5,287 nt of DNA from an uncultured Enterocloster sp. (GTDB lineage: Bacteria; Bacillota; Clostridia; Lachnospirales; Lachnospiraceae). Below are positions 1 to 5,242 of the stretch, piece by piece (the first letter of the stretch is position 1; each line of letters starts with the position of its first letter). The position numbers were made by a program, and so were the translations under genes. The stretch covers positions 1-5,287 of the forward strand of contig CALWMT010000192.1 in NCBI GenBank assembly GCA_944382045.1. The letters are read 5' to 3'. The notes beneath the pieces are model-generated. The model was not told the DNA's origin and searched no databases. It saw only the letters and a program-made list of their open reading frames with translations.

Positions 1-25
1 CCGCCGTCCTGGCTGTTACGTTCCA

Positions 26-1348
26 TTATAATTCTTTTTTCTTGGAACTGCAATCACCTATGTGCTCTAAAAGCCATTTCTTTTCGTTTCTGGCGGGATC
101 TTCTAGGACTAGGTTCAGGAGGCGGCTTAAGACATGGCCCACCTCCCGGCCTGGTGTGACCCCGGCCTGTATGACATCATTGCCTGTTACAGCCAGGCTT
201 CGCAGGCTGAAGCAGTCCCCTGATTCCAGGATTTCCTCTGTCAGGCTTTGTACATGCTCCAGATATGCCGTCTCCTCCTGCGCTATCCCCTCCGGCCAGA
301 TATTTTCCGCCTCCCCGCAGTCCGCTTCCCCGGCGAAGCACCGCTTCAGCGTGAGCAGGTCAGAGAGGAGCTCCGGCCCAAGGGCGTTAAGCAGACGGCG
401 CAGAGCAGTCTTTTCTGTCTCCCGGCTTTCCCGCACTCCTGCAGGAATTACAGGCCTTCCCAAATGCTCTGTCAGGACCCGCACCCGGTTCGTAGTATCA
501 TTGTCCATCTTAAGTCCCTTCAGGACCTGAACCGCAAGGGCCGGCCCAGCCGGGGCGAGAAATGCAGCCCACCGCAGATGCTTCACCATGGGAACCGAGT
601 GGGGAATCCTGTGTCCCAGTGTATCCGGCGGGGTGCTTAACGTCCCAGGCATCCCGGCCTGCAAAAATGCCTGGGACACAAAGGGCGCGGCTCCCATCTC
701 GTAGACAAGCTGAATCTGCTCCGGGTGAGCGCTCAGAAGGAGCTTGGTGAGCTCTGTCTGCACCCGTTCCCGGCTGACCCTTTCCAGGGTGGGAGCCAGC
801 GTCCGGATAGCACGGCCTGTTTCCTCCTCAATCGCAAATCCCAGCTGAGCGGAAAAGCGAATCGCGCGGAGAATGCGCAGGGCGTCCTCTTCGAACCGCT
901 CCATAGGATTTCCCACACAGCGGATAATTCCCCTCCGCAGATCCTCCCGGCCTTCAAATAAATCCACCAGTCCCTCCGAGCGGTTGAATGCCATCGCATT
1001 GATGGTAAAATCCCGGCGTTTTAAGTCCTCCTCCAGGCTGGGGGTGAATGCCACACTGTCCGGATGCCTTCCATCCGAATAGGCGCCGTCAATCCGATAG
1101 GTGGTGACCTCAAATCCCCTGCCCTTCATCATCACTGTCACCGTGCCGTGTTTAATCCCCGTGTCGATGGTCCGGCCAAACACCGCTTTCACCTGGCCCG
1201 GCAGGGCATTGGTGGTGATATCCCAATCCTCAGGCTGCCGGCCCAGCATCATGTCCCGGACGCAGCCTCCAACAATATAGGCCTCGTAGCCCCTCTCATG
1301 CAGGCGTTCCAGAATCCGGGACGCCTCCTGCGGGATTTCTGTCCGCAT
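26..1348 (-). CDS. cca: CCA-adding tRNA nucleotidyltransferase
   Basis: Class II nucleotidyltransferase that adds or repairs the 3'-terminal CCA of tRNAs from CTP and ATP in the cytoplasm. Visible in the 440-aa product, numbered from the ATG at 1348: the VGGCVRD helix-turn at 26-32; the DWD metal-binding pair D41/D43; RRDFTINA at 111-118, the family's motif linking head to neck; EDALR at 154-158, whose E/D and R form the amino-acid template for CTP/ATP; then RFSAQLGF at 164-171. The C-terminal tail (about 385-430, starting LAVTGNDVIQAGV and including EDP) is typical of bacterial CCA enzymes. I see no intact HD phosphohydrolase motif, as in Gram-positive-type Cca. The frame is open from an ATG at 1369 (447 aa), but only the ATG at 1348 has a well-placed Shine-Dalgarno (AAGGA, 7-nt spacer) and it gives the usual MRTEIP-type N terminus. 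The gene follows proS directly and is presumably cotranscribed and T-box controlled. Identity is very secure; the start is likely but not certain. Confidence 0.95.
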   Translation of the reverse strand: MRTEIPQEASRILERLHERGYEAYIVGGCVRDMMLGRQPEDWDITTNALPGQVKAVFGRTIDTGIKHGTVTVMMKGRGFEVTTYRIDGAYSDGRHPDSVAFTPSLEEDLKRRDFTINAMAFNRSEGLVDLFEGREDLRRGIIRCVGNPMERFEEDALRILRAIRFSAQLGFAIEEETGRAIRTLAPTLERVSRERVQTELTKLLLSAHPEQIQLVYEMGAAPFVSQAFLQAGMPGTLSTPPDTLGHRIPHSVPMVKHLRWAAFLAPAGPALAVQVLKGLKMDNDTTNRVRVLTEHLGRPVIPAGVRESRETEKTALRRLLNALGPELLSDLLTLKRCFAGEADCGEAENIWPEGIAQEETAYLEHVQSLTEEILESGDCFSLRSLAVTGNDVIQAGVTPGREVGHVLSRLLNLVLEDPARNEKKWLLEHIGDCSSKKKEL

Positions 1349-1355
1349 AAATTCT

Positions 1356-1360
1356 TCCTT
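1356..1360 (-). promoter_or_regulatory. Ribosome binding site deciding the cca start
   Basis: On the minus strand AAGGA lies 7 nt before the ATG at 1348, inside a purine-rich run (GGAGAAGGAAG). The upstream in-frame ATG at 1369 lies 3 nt after the proS stop and has only a more distant G-rich stretch (about 1380-1388) inside the proS coding end. This favours 1348 as the main start, although reinitiation at 1369 after proS termination remains possible. Confidence 0.6.
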
Positions 1361-1372
1361 CTCCGGCATGGA

Positions 1373-2812
1373 TTAATAAGCCCTTCCCCAATATACCATC
1401 TTCTTTGCCGGCCTTCCGCAGCACACGCAGGTATCGGAGAGCTGCTCCTGCCTAAACGGCATGCAGCGGGAGGTAGCTCCTGTCTCCTCCTTAATTCTGT
1501 CCTCGCACTCCTGGCACCCGCACCACATCGCCTTCACGAATCCCGGCTTTGTGTTAATCGTCTCAACAAATTCATCCCAGCTCACAGCCTGGGCAGTGTG
1601 GGCCTCCATATGGGCTCTGGCCTTCTCCAGCATATGGCTCTGAATGGTATCCAGAAGCGCTCCTGTCTCCTCCTCCAGATTATCCAGGGAGGCAAAGGTC
1701 TTCTCATGGGTATCGCGGCGCACCAGCACGGCCTGATTCTTCTCCAAATCCTTGGGACCAATCTCCACCCGAAGGGGGATTCCCCGCATCTCGCAGTCTG
1801 CGAACTTCCAGCCCGGGCTCTTGTCCGTATCATCCACCTTTACGGAAAAGCCTGCCTTTACAAGACGGTCTCTCAGAGCGAAGGCAGCATCCAGCACGCC
1901 CTCCTTTTTCTGCTGCACCGGCACAATCATAATCTGCACCGGGGCAATCCGGGGCGGAAGCACCAGGCCATTGTCATCCCCATGTACCATAATCAGAGCG
2001 CCGATAATCCGGGTGCTCATGCCCCAGGAGGTCTGATGTACATATTTTAATGTATTATCCTTGTCTGTATACTGAATCTCAAATGCCTTTGCAAAGCCGT
2101 CTCCAAAGTTATGGCTGGTGCCGGACTGGAGCGCCTTGCCATCATGCATCAGAGCCTCAATGGTGTAGGTGGCCTCTGCGCCGGCAAATTTCTCCTTGTC
2201 TGTCTTCTGTCCCCGGATAACCGGAATCGCCAGAACCTCCTCGCAGAAGTCCGCGTACACATTCAGCATCTGAATCGTTCTCTCCTGGGCCTCCTCGGCC
2301 GTGGCGTGAGCCGTATGGCCCTCCTGCCACAAGAACTCACGGGAGCGGAGGAAGGGGCGGGTTGTTTTCTCCCAGCGCACCACAGAGCACCACTGATTAT
2401 ACACTCTGGGCAGGTCGCGGTAGGAATGAATGTCCTTCGCATAAAAGTCACAGAACAGTGTCTCCGAGGTGGGGCGCACGCACATCCGCTCCTGAAGCGG
2501 CTCCATGCCGCCGTGGGTCACCCAGGCCACCTCCGGGGCAAAGCCCTCCACATGGTCCTTCTCCTTCTGCAGGAGGCTCTCCGGTATGAAAATAGGCATA
2601 TATACGTTCTGAACGCCGCACTCCTTAAAACGGGCGTCCAGCTTCTTCTGAATATTTTCCCAGAGGGCATACCCTGCAGGCTTAATCACCATGCATCCCT
2701 TTACGCTGGCATAATCACACAGCTCCGCCTTCTTCACCACATCCGTATACCATTGGGCAAAATCCACGTCCATGGATGTGATGGCTTCCACCATCTTCTT
2801 ATTGTCTGCCAT
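1373..2812 (-). CDS. proS: Proline--tRNA ligase, archaeal/eukaryal-type (short form)
   Basis: Charges tRNA-Pro with proline using ATP; class II synthetase, cytoplasmic. The 479-aa product shows the class II motifs: motif 1 region around 70-81 (VYMPIFIPESLL); RPTSET at 113-118; motif 2 about 147-165 with R152, R156 and E159; GTSHNFG at 231-237, a proline-pocket loop; and motif 3 about 277-291 with GDDNG and R288. The anticodon-binding domain starts near 292. The C-terminal zinc-type domain has C431, C436, C462 and C465, plus extra cysteines C433, C450 and C464, and the chain ends in the conserved tyrosine. The four-cysteine spacing and total length match, from memory, Thermus thermophilus ProRS. 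The roughly 180-aa editing insertion between motifs 2 and 3 of E. coli-type ProRS is absent. The start at 2812 is well supported by AAGGAG with an 8-nt spacer. A T-box leader lies upstream and cca immediately downstream. Confidence 0.97.
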   Translation of the reverse strand: MADNKKMVEAITSMDVDFAQWYTDVVKKAELCDYASVKGCMVIKPAGYALWENIQKKLDARFKECGVQNVYMPIFIPESLLQKEKDHVEGFAPEVAWVTHGGMEPLQERMCVRPTSETLFCDFYAKDIHSYRDLPRVYNQWCSVVRWEKTTRPFLRSREFLWQEGHTAHATAEEAQERTIQMLNVYADFCEEVLAIPVIRGQKTDKEKFAGAEATYTIEALMHDGKALQSGTSHNFGDGFAKAFEIQYTDKDNTLKYVHQTSWGMSTRIIGALIMVHGDDNGLVLPPRIAPVQIMIVPVQQKKEGVLDAAFALRDRLVKAGFSVKVDDTDKSPGWKFADCEMRGIPLRVEIGPKDLEKNQAVLVRRDTHEKTFASLDNLEEETGALLDTIQSHMLEKARAHMEAHTAQAVSWDEFVETINTKPGFVKAMWCGCQECEDRIKEETGATSRCMPFRQEQLSDTCVCCGRPAKKMVYWGRAY

Positions 2813-2820
2813 AACTTACT

Positions 2821-2826
2821 CTCCTT
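2821..2826 (-). promoter_or_regulatory. proS ribosome binding site
   Basis: AAGGAG on the minus strand, 8 nt before the proS ATG at 2812, preceded by an A-rich stretch. It is close to the ideal anti-16S match. It lies outside the terminator hairpin, so the T-box acts here by transcription attenuation and not by hiding this site. Confidence 0.85.
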
Positions 2827-2876
2827 TTTCTAAATTCCTTCTGGCTCCCGCATATAGGCCCCGGAATGCTTACAAC

Positions 2877-2922
2877 AAAAAAAGCCATCCGTCCCCCATC
2901 CTCTGCAAGGGACCGAATGACT
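2877..2922 (-). terminator. Intrinsic terminator of the T-box leader
   Basis: In the RNA, the 5' arm at 2922-2909 (AGUCAUUCGGUCCC) pairs with the 3' arm at 2895-2883 (GGGACGGAUGGCU), giving about 13 bp with two G-U pairs and one bulged G. Seven U residues follow at 2883-2877. The 5' arm lies immediately 3' of the T-box sequence, so its bases can join either the antiterminator or the terminator, as expected for attenuation control. Confidence 0.88.
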
Positions 2923-3111
2923 CGGCGGTACCACCCAGCTTGACCGGAAGCCCCATCCTGCGGCACTCCCAATCCACTCTCTTCCGTTAACGCCGAAATA
3001 CGCTGTATTCCTCATACAGAGCTCTGGGGCGGGTTCTCTCCCGGCCTGCGCAAGGGGCTTTCACCCTCTCCCCTCTCTCTGCAGCGCGCCCTGGACTTAC
3101 TATTCCCCTTC
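2877..3111 (-). promoter_or_regulatory. T-box riboswitch (tRNA-Pro responsive) of the proS-cca operon
   Basis: The leader RNA shows T-box landmarks in order: the AGUAA element of the Stem I base (3097-3101); the AGAGAG motif and GGUGAAAGCC distal segment (about 3055-3080), with AGGGG/CCCCU pairing; a specifier region GAACCCGCCCC (about 3026-3036) containing proline codons; a 6-bp hairpin CUGUAU/AUACAG (3003-3019); a GGAAG...CUUCC stem at about 2948-2986; the T-box sequence GGGUGGUACCGCC at 2924-2936; and an intrinsic terminator. In this family the specifier pairs with the tRNA anticodon, and the UGGN bulge pairs with the free acceptor end of uncharged tRNA. This stabilises the antiterminator and lets transcription enter the genes. 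I cannot fix the register of the specifier: CCC at 3031-3033, CCG at 3030-3032 and CCC at 3027-3029 are all possible, and all are Pro codons. The T-box identity is very firm; the 5' limit is approximate. Confidence 0.93.
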
Positions 3112-3120
3112 TGTGCCGTT

Positions 3121-3206
3121 TCCTATATGCTGTAGGCTCCCTGCGGTCTGCACTGCAGGGCGTAAGACTGGGTGCCCTTTGGGGCGTGCCCGTCGTCTAA
3201 ACTGTT
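3121..3206 (-). other. 5' extension of the proS leader with two hairpins
   Basis: Between the predicted transcription start (about 3203-3206) and the recognisable base of T-box Stem I lie roughly 85-90 nt that ordinary T-box elements do not need. Two hairpins can be drawn. At 3139-3160 there is a perfect 6-bp CCCUGC/GCAGGG stem with a 10-nt loop. At 3170-3191 there is a GCCC/GGGC stem with a CAAA loop, extended past an internal loop by GGG/CCC. Neither is followed by a U-tract, so neither is a terminator. I see no credible coding sequence here. The role is unknown; 5' mRNA stabilisation is one possibility. Confidence 0.45.
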
Positions 3207-3209
3207 ACG

Positions 3210-3238
3210 ATTGTACGTCAAAACGCTCGGTTTGTCAA
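3210..3238 (-). promoter_or_regulatory. Sigma-A promoter of the proS-cca operon
   Basis: On the minus strand a perfect -35 TTGACA (3233-3238) is followed by a 17-bp spacer and the -10 TACAAT (3210-3215), one mismatch from TATAAT. Transcription would start near 3203-3206, giving a leader of about 390 nt before the proS ATG. A strong constitutive promoter upstream of an attenuator is the usual arrangement for T-box operons. Confidence 0.85.
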
Positions 3239-3250
3239 TGCCCTCCAGGA

Positions 3251-3278
3251 CAGACTTTTCCTGCCAGACTTTTCCTGC
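3251..3278 (-). repeat. Perfect 14-bp tandem duplication upstream of the proS promoter
   Basis: The unit GCAGGAAAAGTCTG (minus strand) occurs twice head to tail at 3265-3278 and 3251-3264 without mismatch. It sits 12 bp upstream of the -35 box of the proS promoter and about 50 bp past the end of the ytvI-like gene. It may be a simple slippage duplication or a pair of protein-binding half-sites; the sequence alone cannot distinguish these. Around it (3239-3326) I see no gene and no convincing terminator for the upstream gene. Confidence 0.9.
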
Positions 3279-3326
3279 AATTGTGCGGGCAGTCCCTCCT
3301 GATCCCGTCCTCCCCCGCAGCCATCC

Positions 3327-4388
3327 TCACCCTGCCCAGGCCTCCGTCAAATCCTCAATCAGCAGCAGCCCCAGAGGCCCCAGTATCATTCCCCAAAAGC
3401 CAAAAAGCTCCAGCCCCACATACACTGCAGCCAGGGTTTCCAGGGAAGAAAGCCCTACCTCTCCCCCCATCATCCGCGCCTCCAGCACCTGCCGCACAAA
3501 ATAGCAGACCACATAAAGCCCCGCGAGTATCGCAGCCTGACTCCATTTCCCCGCAAGAGCGGACCAAAGCGCCCAGGGAATCAGCACCGTGCCGGTGCCG
3601 AATATGGGAAGGGCGTCCAGCACGCCGATGCCGATGCCTGCCATGATAAAATAGGGATTCCCCACAAGGAACATCCCGCCCACACACAGGCCGGCAACCA
3701 CCAGCAGAATCATGCCCTGGCTCTTGAACCAGGCCTTTCCCGTCTGCACCAGCCGCATGCCAATCAGGTGAAACTCCCTTCGGAACACGGACTGGTCCCT
3801 GCGGTCCCGCAAATCCTCCATCTCCTGCAGGCTCAGAACCGCGGCCAGAAACGTGACCAGGCTCACCACTGCAGTTTTTGCCAGCCATCCGGCAGCCGTG
3901 AGAGAATTTGTCATGAGAAATGGCATAGCCGCAGACTTGCCCGTGTCGGCCAGGCGCAGCAGCATCTCCCCCGCCGCGTCCGCCACGCACCCTTCCGGAA
4001 GCCCCAATGCTCCCTCCAGCCGGAAGCAGCCGCCCGTGAGCCATCGGTCAAGCTCCTCCACCCACAGAGGGAAATGTCTCATAAAACGCTTCATTTCCTC
4101 AAAAAGCACCGGCACTGTCCGGTAAAGCACGCCGCCTAAAAGCAGGGCCAGTCCCAAAAGCTCGGCCCCTCCCACCACGCCGATGGGCACCCGCAGCACT
4201 ATCCCCCTTGCTCGAAAGCGCAGCCGATAGGACAGGAAACGGGCGGAGGGCCGCAGAAAAAGAGCCAGCACATAACCCGCAAAAAAAGGAGCCACGAGGG
4301 GCAGCAGGTATTTGAATCCCGCATACACCGCTCCCGTGGTTCCCAATATAATAAGAAGTCTCTTCAGTTTTTTACCCGGCTTTTCCAT
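3327..4388 (-). CDS. ytvI: Sporulation integral membrane protein YtvI-like (AI-2E/PerM family)
   Basis: A 353-aa polytopic membrane protein of the AI-2E family transporter/PerM superfamily, closest by pattern to the sporulation protein YtvI. Hydrophobic segments are visible around 11-45 (two spans), 68-90, 170-187, 226-242, 246-278 (two spans), 284-298 and 315-345. A more polar, probably extracytoplasmic, stretch lies at about 91-150. Family signatures are GVLDALPIFGTGTVLIPW at 255-272, RQVLEARMMG at 299-308, and a C-terminal LETLAAVYVGLELFGFWG...LGP block (about 316-338). The length is normal for the family. The start at 4388 has AGGTG 5 nt upstream. Biochemical function is not established: related proteins are annotated as exporters or, in PerM-like members, ion exchangers. 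A candidate sigma-E promoter upstream fits expression in the mother cell. The family call is firm; the YtvI subgroup is likely. Confidence 0.87.
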   Translation of the reverse strand: MEKPGKKLKRLLIILGTTGAVYAGFKYLLPLVAPFFAGYVLALFLRPSARFLSYRLRFRARGIVLRVPIGVVGGAELLGLALLLGGVLYRTVPVLFEEMKRFMRHFPLWVEELDRWLTGGCFRLEGALGLPEGCVADAAGEMLLRLADTGKSAAMPFLMTNSLTAAGWLAKTAVVSLVTFLAAVLSLQEMEDLRDRRDQSVFRREFHLIGMRLVQTGKAWFKSQGMILLVVAGLCVGGMFLVGNPYFIMAGIGIGVLDALPIFGTGTVLIPWALWSALAGKWSQAAILAGLYVVCYFVRQVLEARMMGGEVGLSSLETLAAVYVGLELFGFWGMILGPLGLLLIEDLTEAWAG

Positions 4389-4393
4389 GGACT

Positions 4394-4398
4394 CACCT
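4394..4398 (-). promoter_or_regulatory. Ribosome binding site of the ytvI-like gene
   Basis: AGGTG within ACAGGTGAG on the minus strand, 5 nt before the ATG at 4388. The spacing is slightly short but usable. It supports the chosen start, which gives a normal basic N terminus (MEKPGKKLKR) before the first membrane span. Confidence 0.65.
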
Positions 4399-4429
4399 GT
4401 TTTTTGATTCGTACTTCCTTTGTACCCTC

Positions 4430-4460
4430 TTAGTATGAGCCGATGGATTTAAAATATACG
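4430..4460 (-). promoter_or_regulatory. Candidate sigma-E-like sporulation promoter for the ytvI-like gene
   Basis: On the minus strand CATACTAA (4430-4437) resembles the sigma-E -10 consensus CATACAMT. CGTATATT (4453-4460) lies 15 bp upstream and shares the ATATT core of the sigma-E -35 consensus (GKCATATT). Transcription would start around 4423, about 35 nt before the ATG. I see no comparably good sigma-A promoter in 4389-4532. B. subtilis ytvI is, as I recall, in the sigma-E regulon, which fits. The match is partial. Confidence 0.42.
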
Positions 4461-4532
4461 CCGCATTCCGCGTTCCCAAAAAGTCCATATCGCACAAGAC
4501 CAGCCGGCAGATGCCCCAAAAAGGCCCGTACA

Positions 4533-5138
4533 CTACGCCTCCCCGCCGCCAAGCTCTCCCAGATAAGCGATAACCGCGCGCAGACAGCCGTCCACGCCCA
4601 CGAGCCCGCTCTCCAGGCAGAGATGATAATTCTGGGCCCGCCCCCAGGTATTCCCCGTGTAGTACTGATAATAGTCCCTGCGCTTGCGGTCCACCTCCCG
4701 GATGCGCCGCTCCATCTCCTTCTCGTCGCTGCCGCCCTCCAGGCGCAGCATCCGCTTCACCCTGTCCTTCATCTTAGAGTAAATGAAAAGGTTTACGCTG
4801 TCCGCCAGAACCATATCCGCACACCGCCCCACAATCACGCAGGGACCGTGGGAGGCCAGACGCCGAATCACATTGGACTGGGCCACAAAAATCTGGTCTG
4901 ACATGGGAACCTGATAAATCTCTGAAAACGCGTGATAAAACTGGCGGTCCAGCGGGTCCCTGACCTCGATGTGCTCATCATAATAGCGGAAGGCCTCCTC
5001 CGCAATGTTGATATCATCCGCCGCCATGGAAATGAGCTCCTTATCATAAAACGGAATCCCCAGAGCTCCCGCCAGCTTCACTCCAAGCTCCCTTCCTCCG
5101 CTGCCAAACTCCCGGCTGATTGTGATTACTTTCTCCAT
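4533..5138 (-). CDS. Cytidylate kinase-like family protein (P-loop NMP kinase)
   Basis: A 201-aa P-loop protein of the cytidylate kinase-like family (the 'Cytidylate_kin2' group), related to but distinct from canonical Cmk. Visible: VITISREFGSGGRELG at 4-19, a Walker A-like loop with GSGGR at 12-16; PFYDKELI at 29-36, the conserved segment after the P-loop helix; CVIVGRCADMVL at 100-111, where GRCAD corresponds to the family's central strand-turn; a basic lid-like region DRKRRDYYQYY at 150-160; and YHLCLESGLVG at 171-181. Members are predicted to phosphorylate a nucleoside monophosphate or similar substrate, but the true substrate is generally unproven. The frame stays open upstream to 5261, but the ATG at 5138 has AAAGGGG with a 9-nt spacer and gives the normal family N terminus. 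The extra 41 residues would be Arg/Cys-rich and unlike the family. The gene appears monocistronic. Confidence 0.88.
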   Translation of the reverse strand: MEKVITISREFGSGGRELGVKLAGALGIPFYDKELISMAADDINIAEEAFRYYDEHIEVRDPLDRQFYHAFSEIYQVPMSDQIFVAQSNVIRRLASHGPCVIVGRCADMVLADSVNLFIYSKMKDRVKRMLRLEGGSDEKEMERRIREVDRKRRDYYQYYTGNTWGRAQNYHLCLESGLVGVDGCLRAVIAYLGELGGGEA

Positions 5139-5147
5139 AAGATACCG

Positions 5148-5154
5148 CCCCTTT
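5148..5154 (-). promoter_or_regulatory. Ribosome binding site deciding the kinase start
   Basis: AAAGGGG on the minus strand, 9 nt before the ATG at 5138. No comparable site precedes the in-frame ATG at 5261, which also lies upstream of the predicted transcription start. This is the main reason for choosing the shorter protein. Confidence 0.7.
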
Positions 5155-5196
5155 CTTTCATCCAAACGCATCCGCCGCACAAGGCGCGTCCGCCTG

Positions 5197-5220
5197 CAGG
5201 CACAGCATTTTCTGCACCTG
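5197..5220 (-). other. Hairpin in the leader of the kinase gene
   Basis: In the RNA CAGGUGCAG (5220-5212) can pair with CUGUGCCUG (5205-5197), a 9-bp stem including two adjacent U-G/G-U pairs, closed by a 6-nt AAAAUG loop. It lies inside the roughly 95-nt predicted leader and has no U-tract, so it is not a terminator. A structural or regulatory role is possible but unsupported beyond the pairing. Confidence 0.4.
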
Positions 5221-5233
5221 TGACGATATCCCC

Positions 5234-5242
5234 AGTATATCA
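5234..5242 (-). promoter_or_regulatory. Extended -10 promoter of the kinase gene
   Basis: On the minus strand TGATATACT reads as an extended -10 element (TGN followed by TATACT, one mismatch from TATAAT), inside an AT-rich upstream stretch to 5287. No good -35 hexamer appears at the usual spacing, which is common when the TG extension is present. Transcription would begin about 5227, leaving a leader of roughly 90-95 nt. Confidence 0.55.

Noticed and set aside
1..25. Terminator or next gene downstream of cca
   Set aside because: Only 25 bases remain after the cca stop; no hairpin with a T-run and no start codon with a ribosome binding site can be supported.
1064..2050. Long plus-strand open frame (328 codons) antisense to proS and the 5' part of cca
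   Set aside because: It lies opposite two certain genes, has a low-complexity His/Leu/Pro-rich translation with no family motif, and no supporting ribosome binding site or context. It is a shadow of GC-rich coding DNA.
2111..2833. Plus-strand open frame of 240 codons over the proS 5' half
   Set aside because: Fully antisense to the conserved catalytic core of proS, with no recognisable domain.
2834..2867. Weak hairpin (ATTCC/GGAAT arms) between the T-box terminator and the proS Shine-Dalgarno
   Set aside because: Only 5 bp at the outer arms with a loose interior; chance pairing is likely and it does not cover the ribosome binding site.
3113..3646. Plus-strand open frames over the T-box leader and the 3' end of the ytvI-like gene
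   Set aside because: Pro/Ser/Arg-rich translation typical of antisense frames, spanning a structured RNA element and a real gene on the other strand.
3355..4044. Minus-strand 229-codon frame inside the ytvI-like gene
   Set aside because: Gly/Ala-rich out-of-frame translation of the membrane protein gene; the frame at 3327-4388 carries the family motifs.
4505..4527. Possible terminator after the kinase gene (GGCC/T-run/GGGGC region)
   Set aside because: The T-run is followed by Gs and no stable stem precedes it, so it does not form a credible intrinsic terminator.
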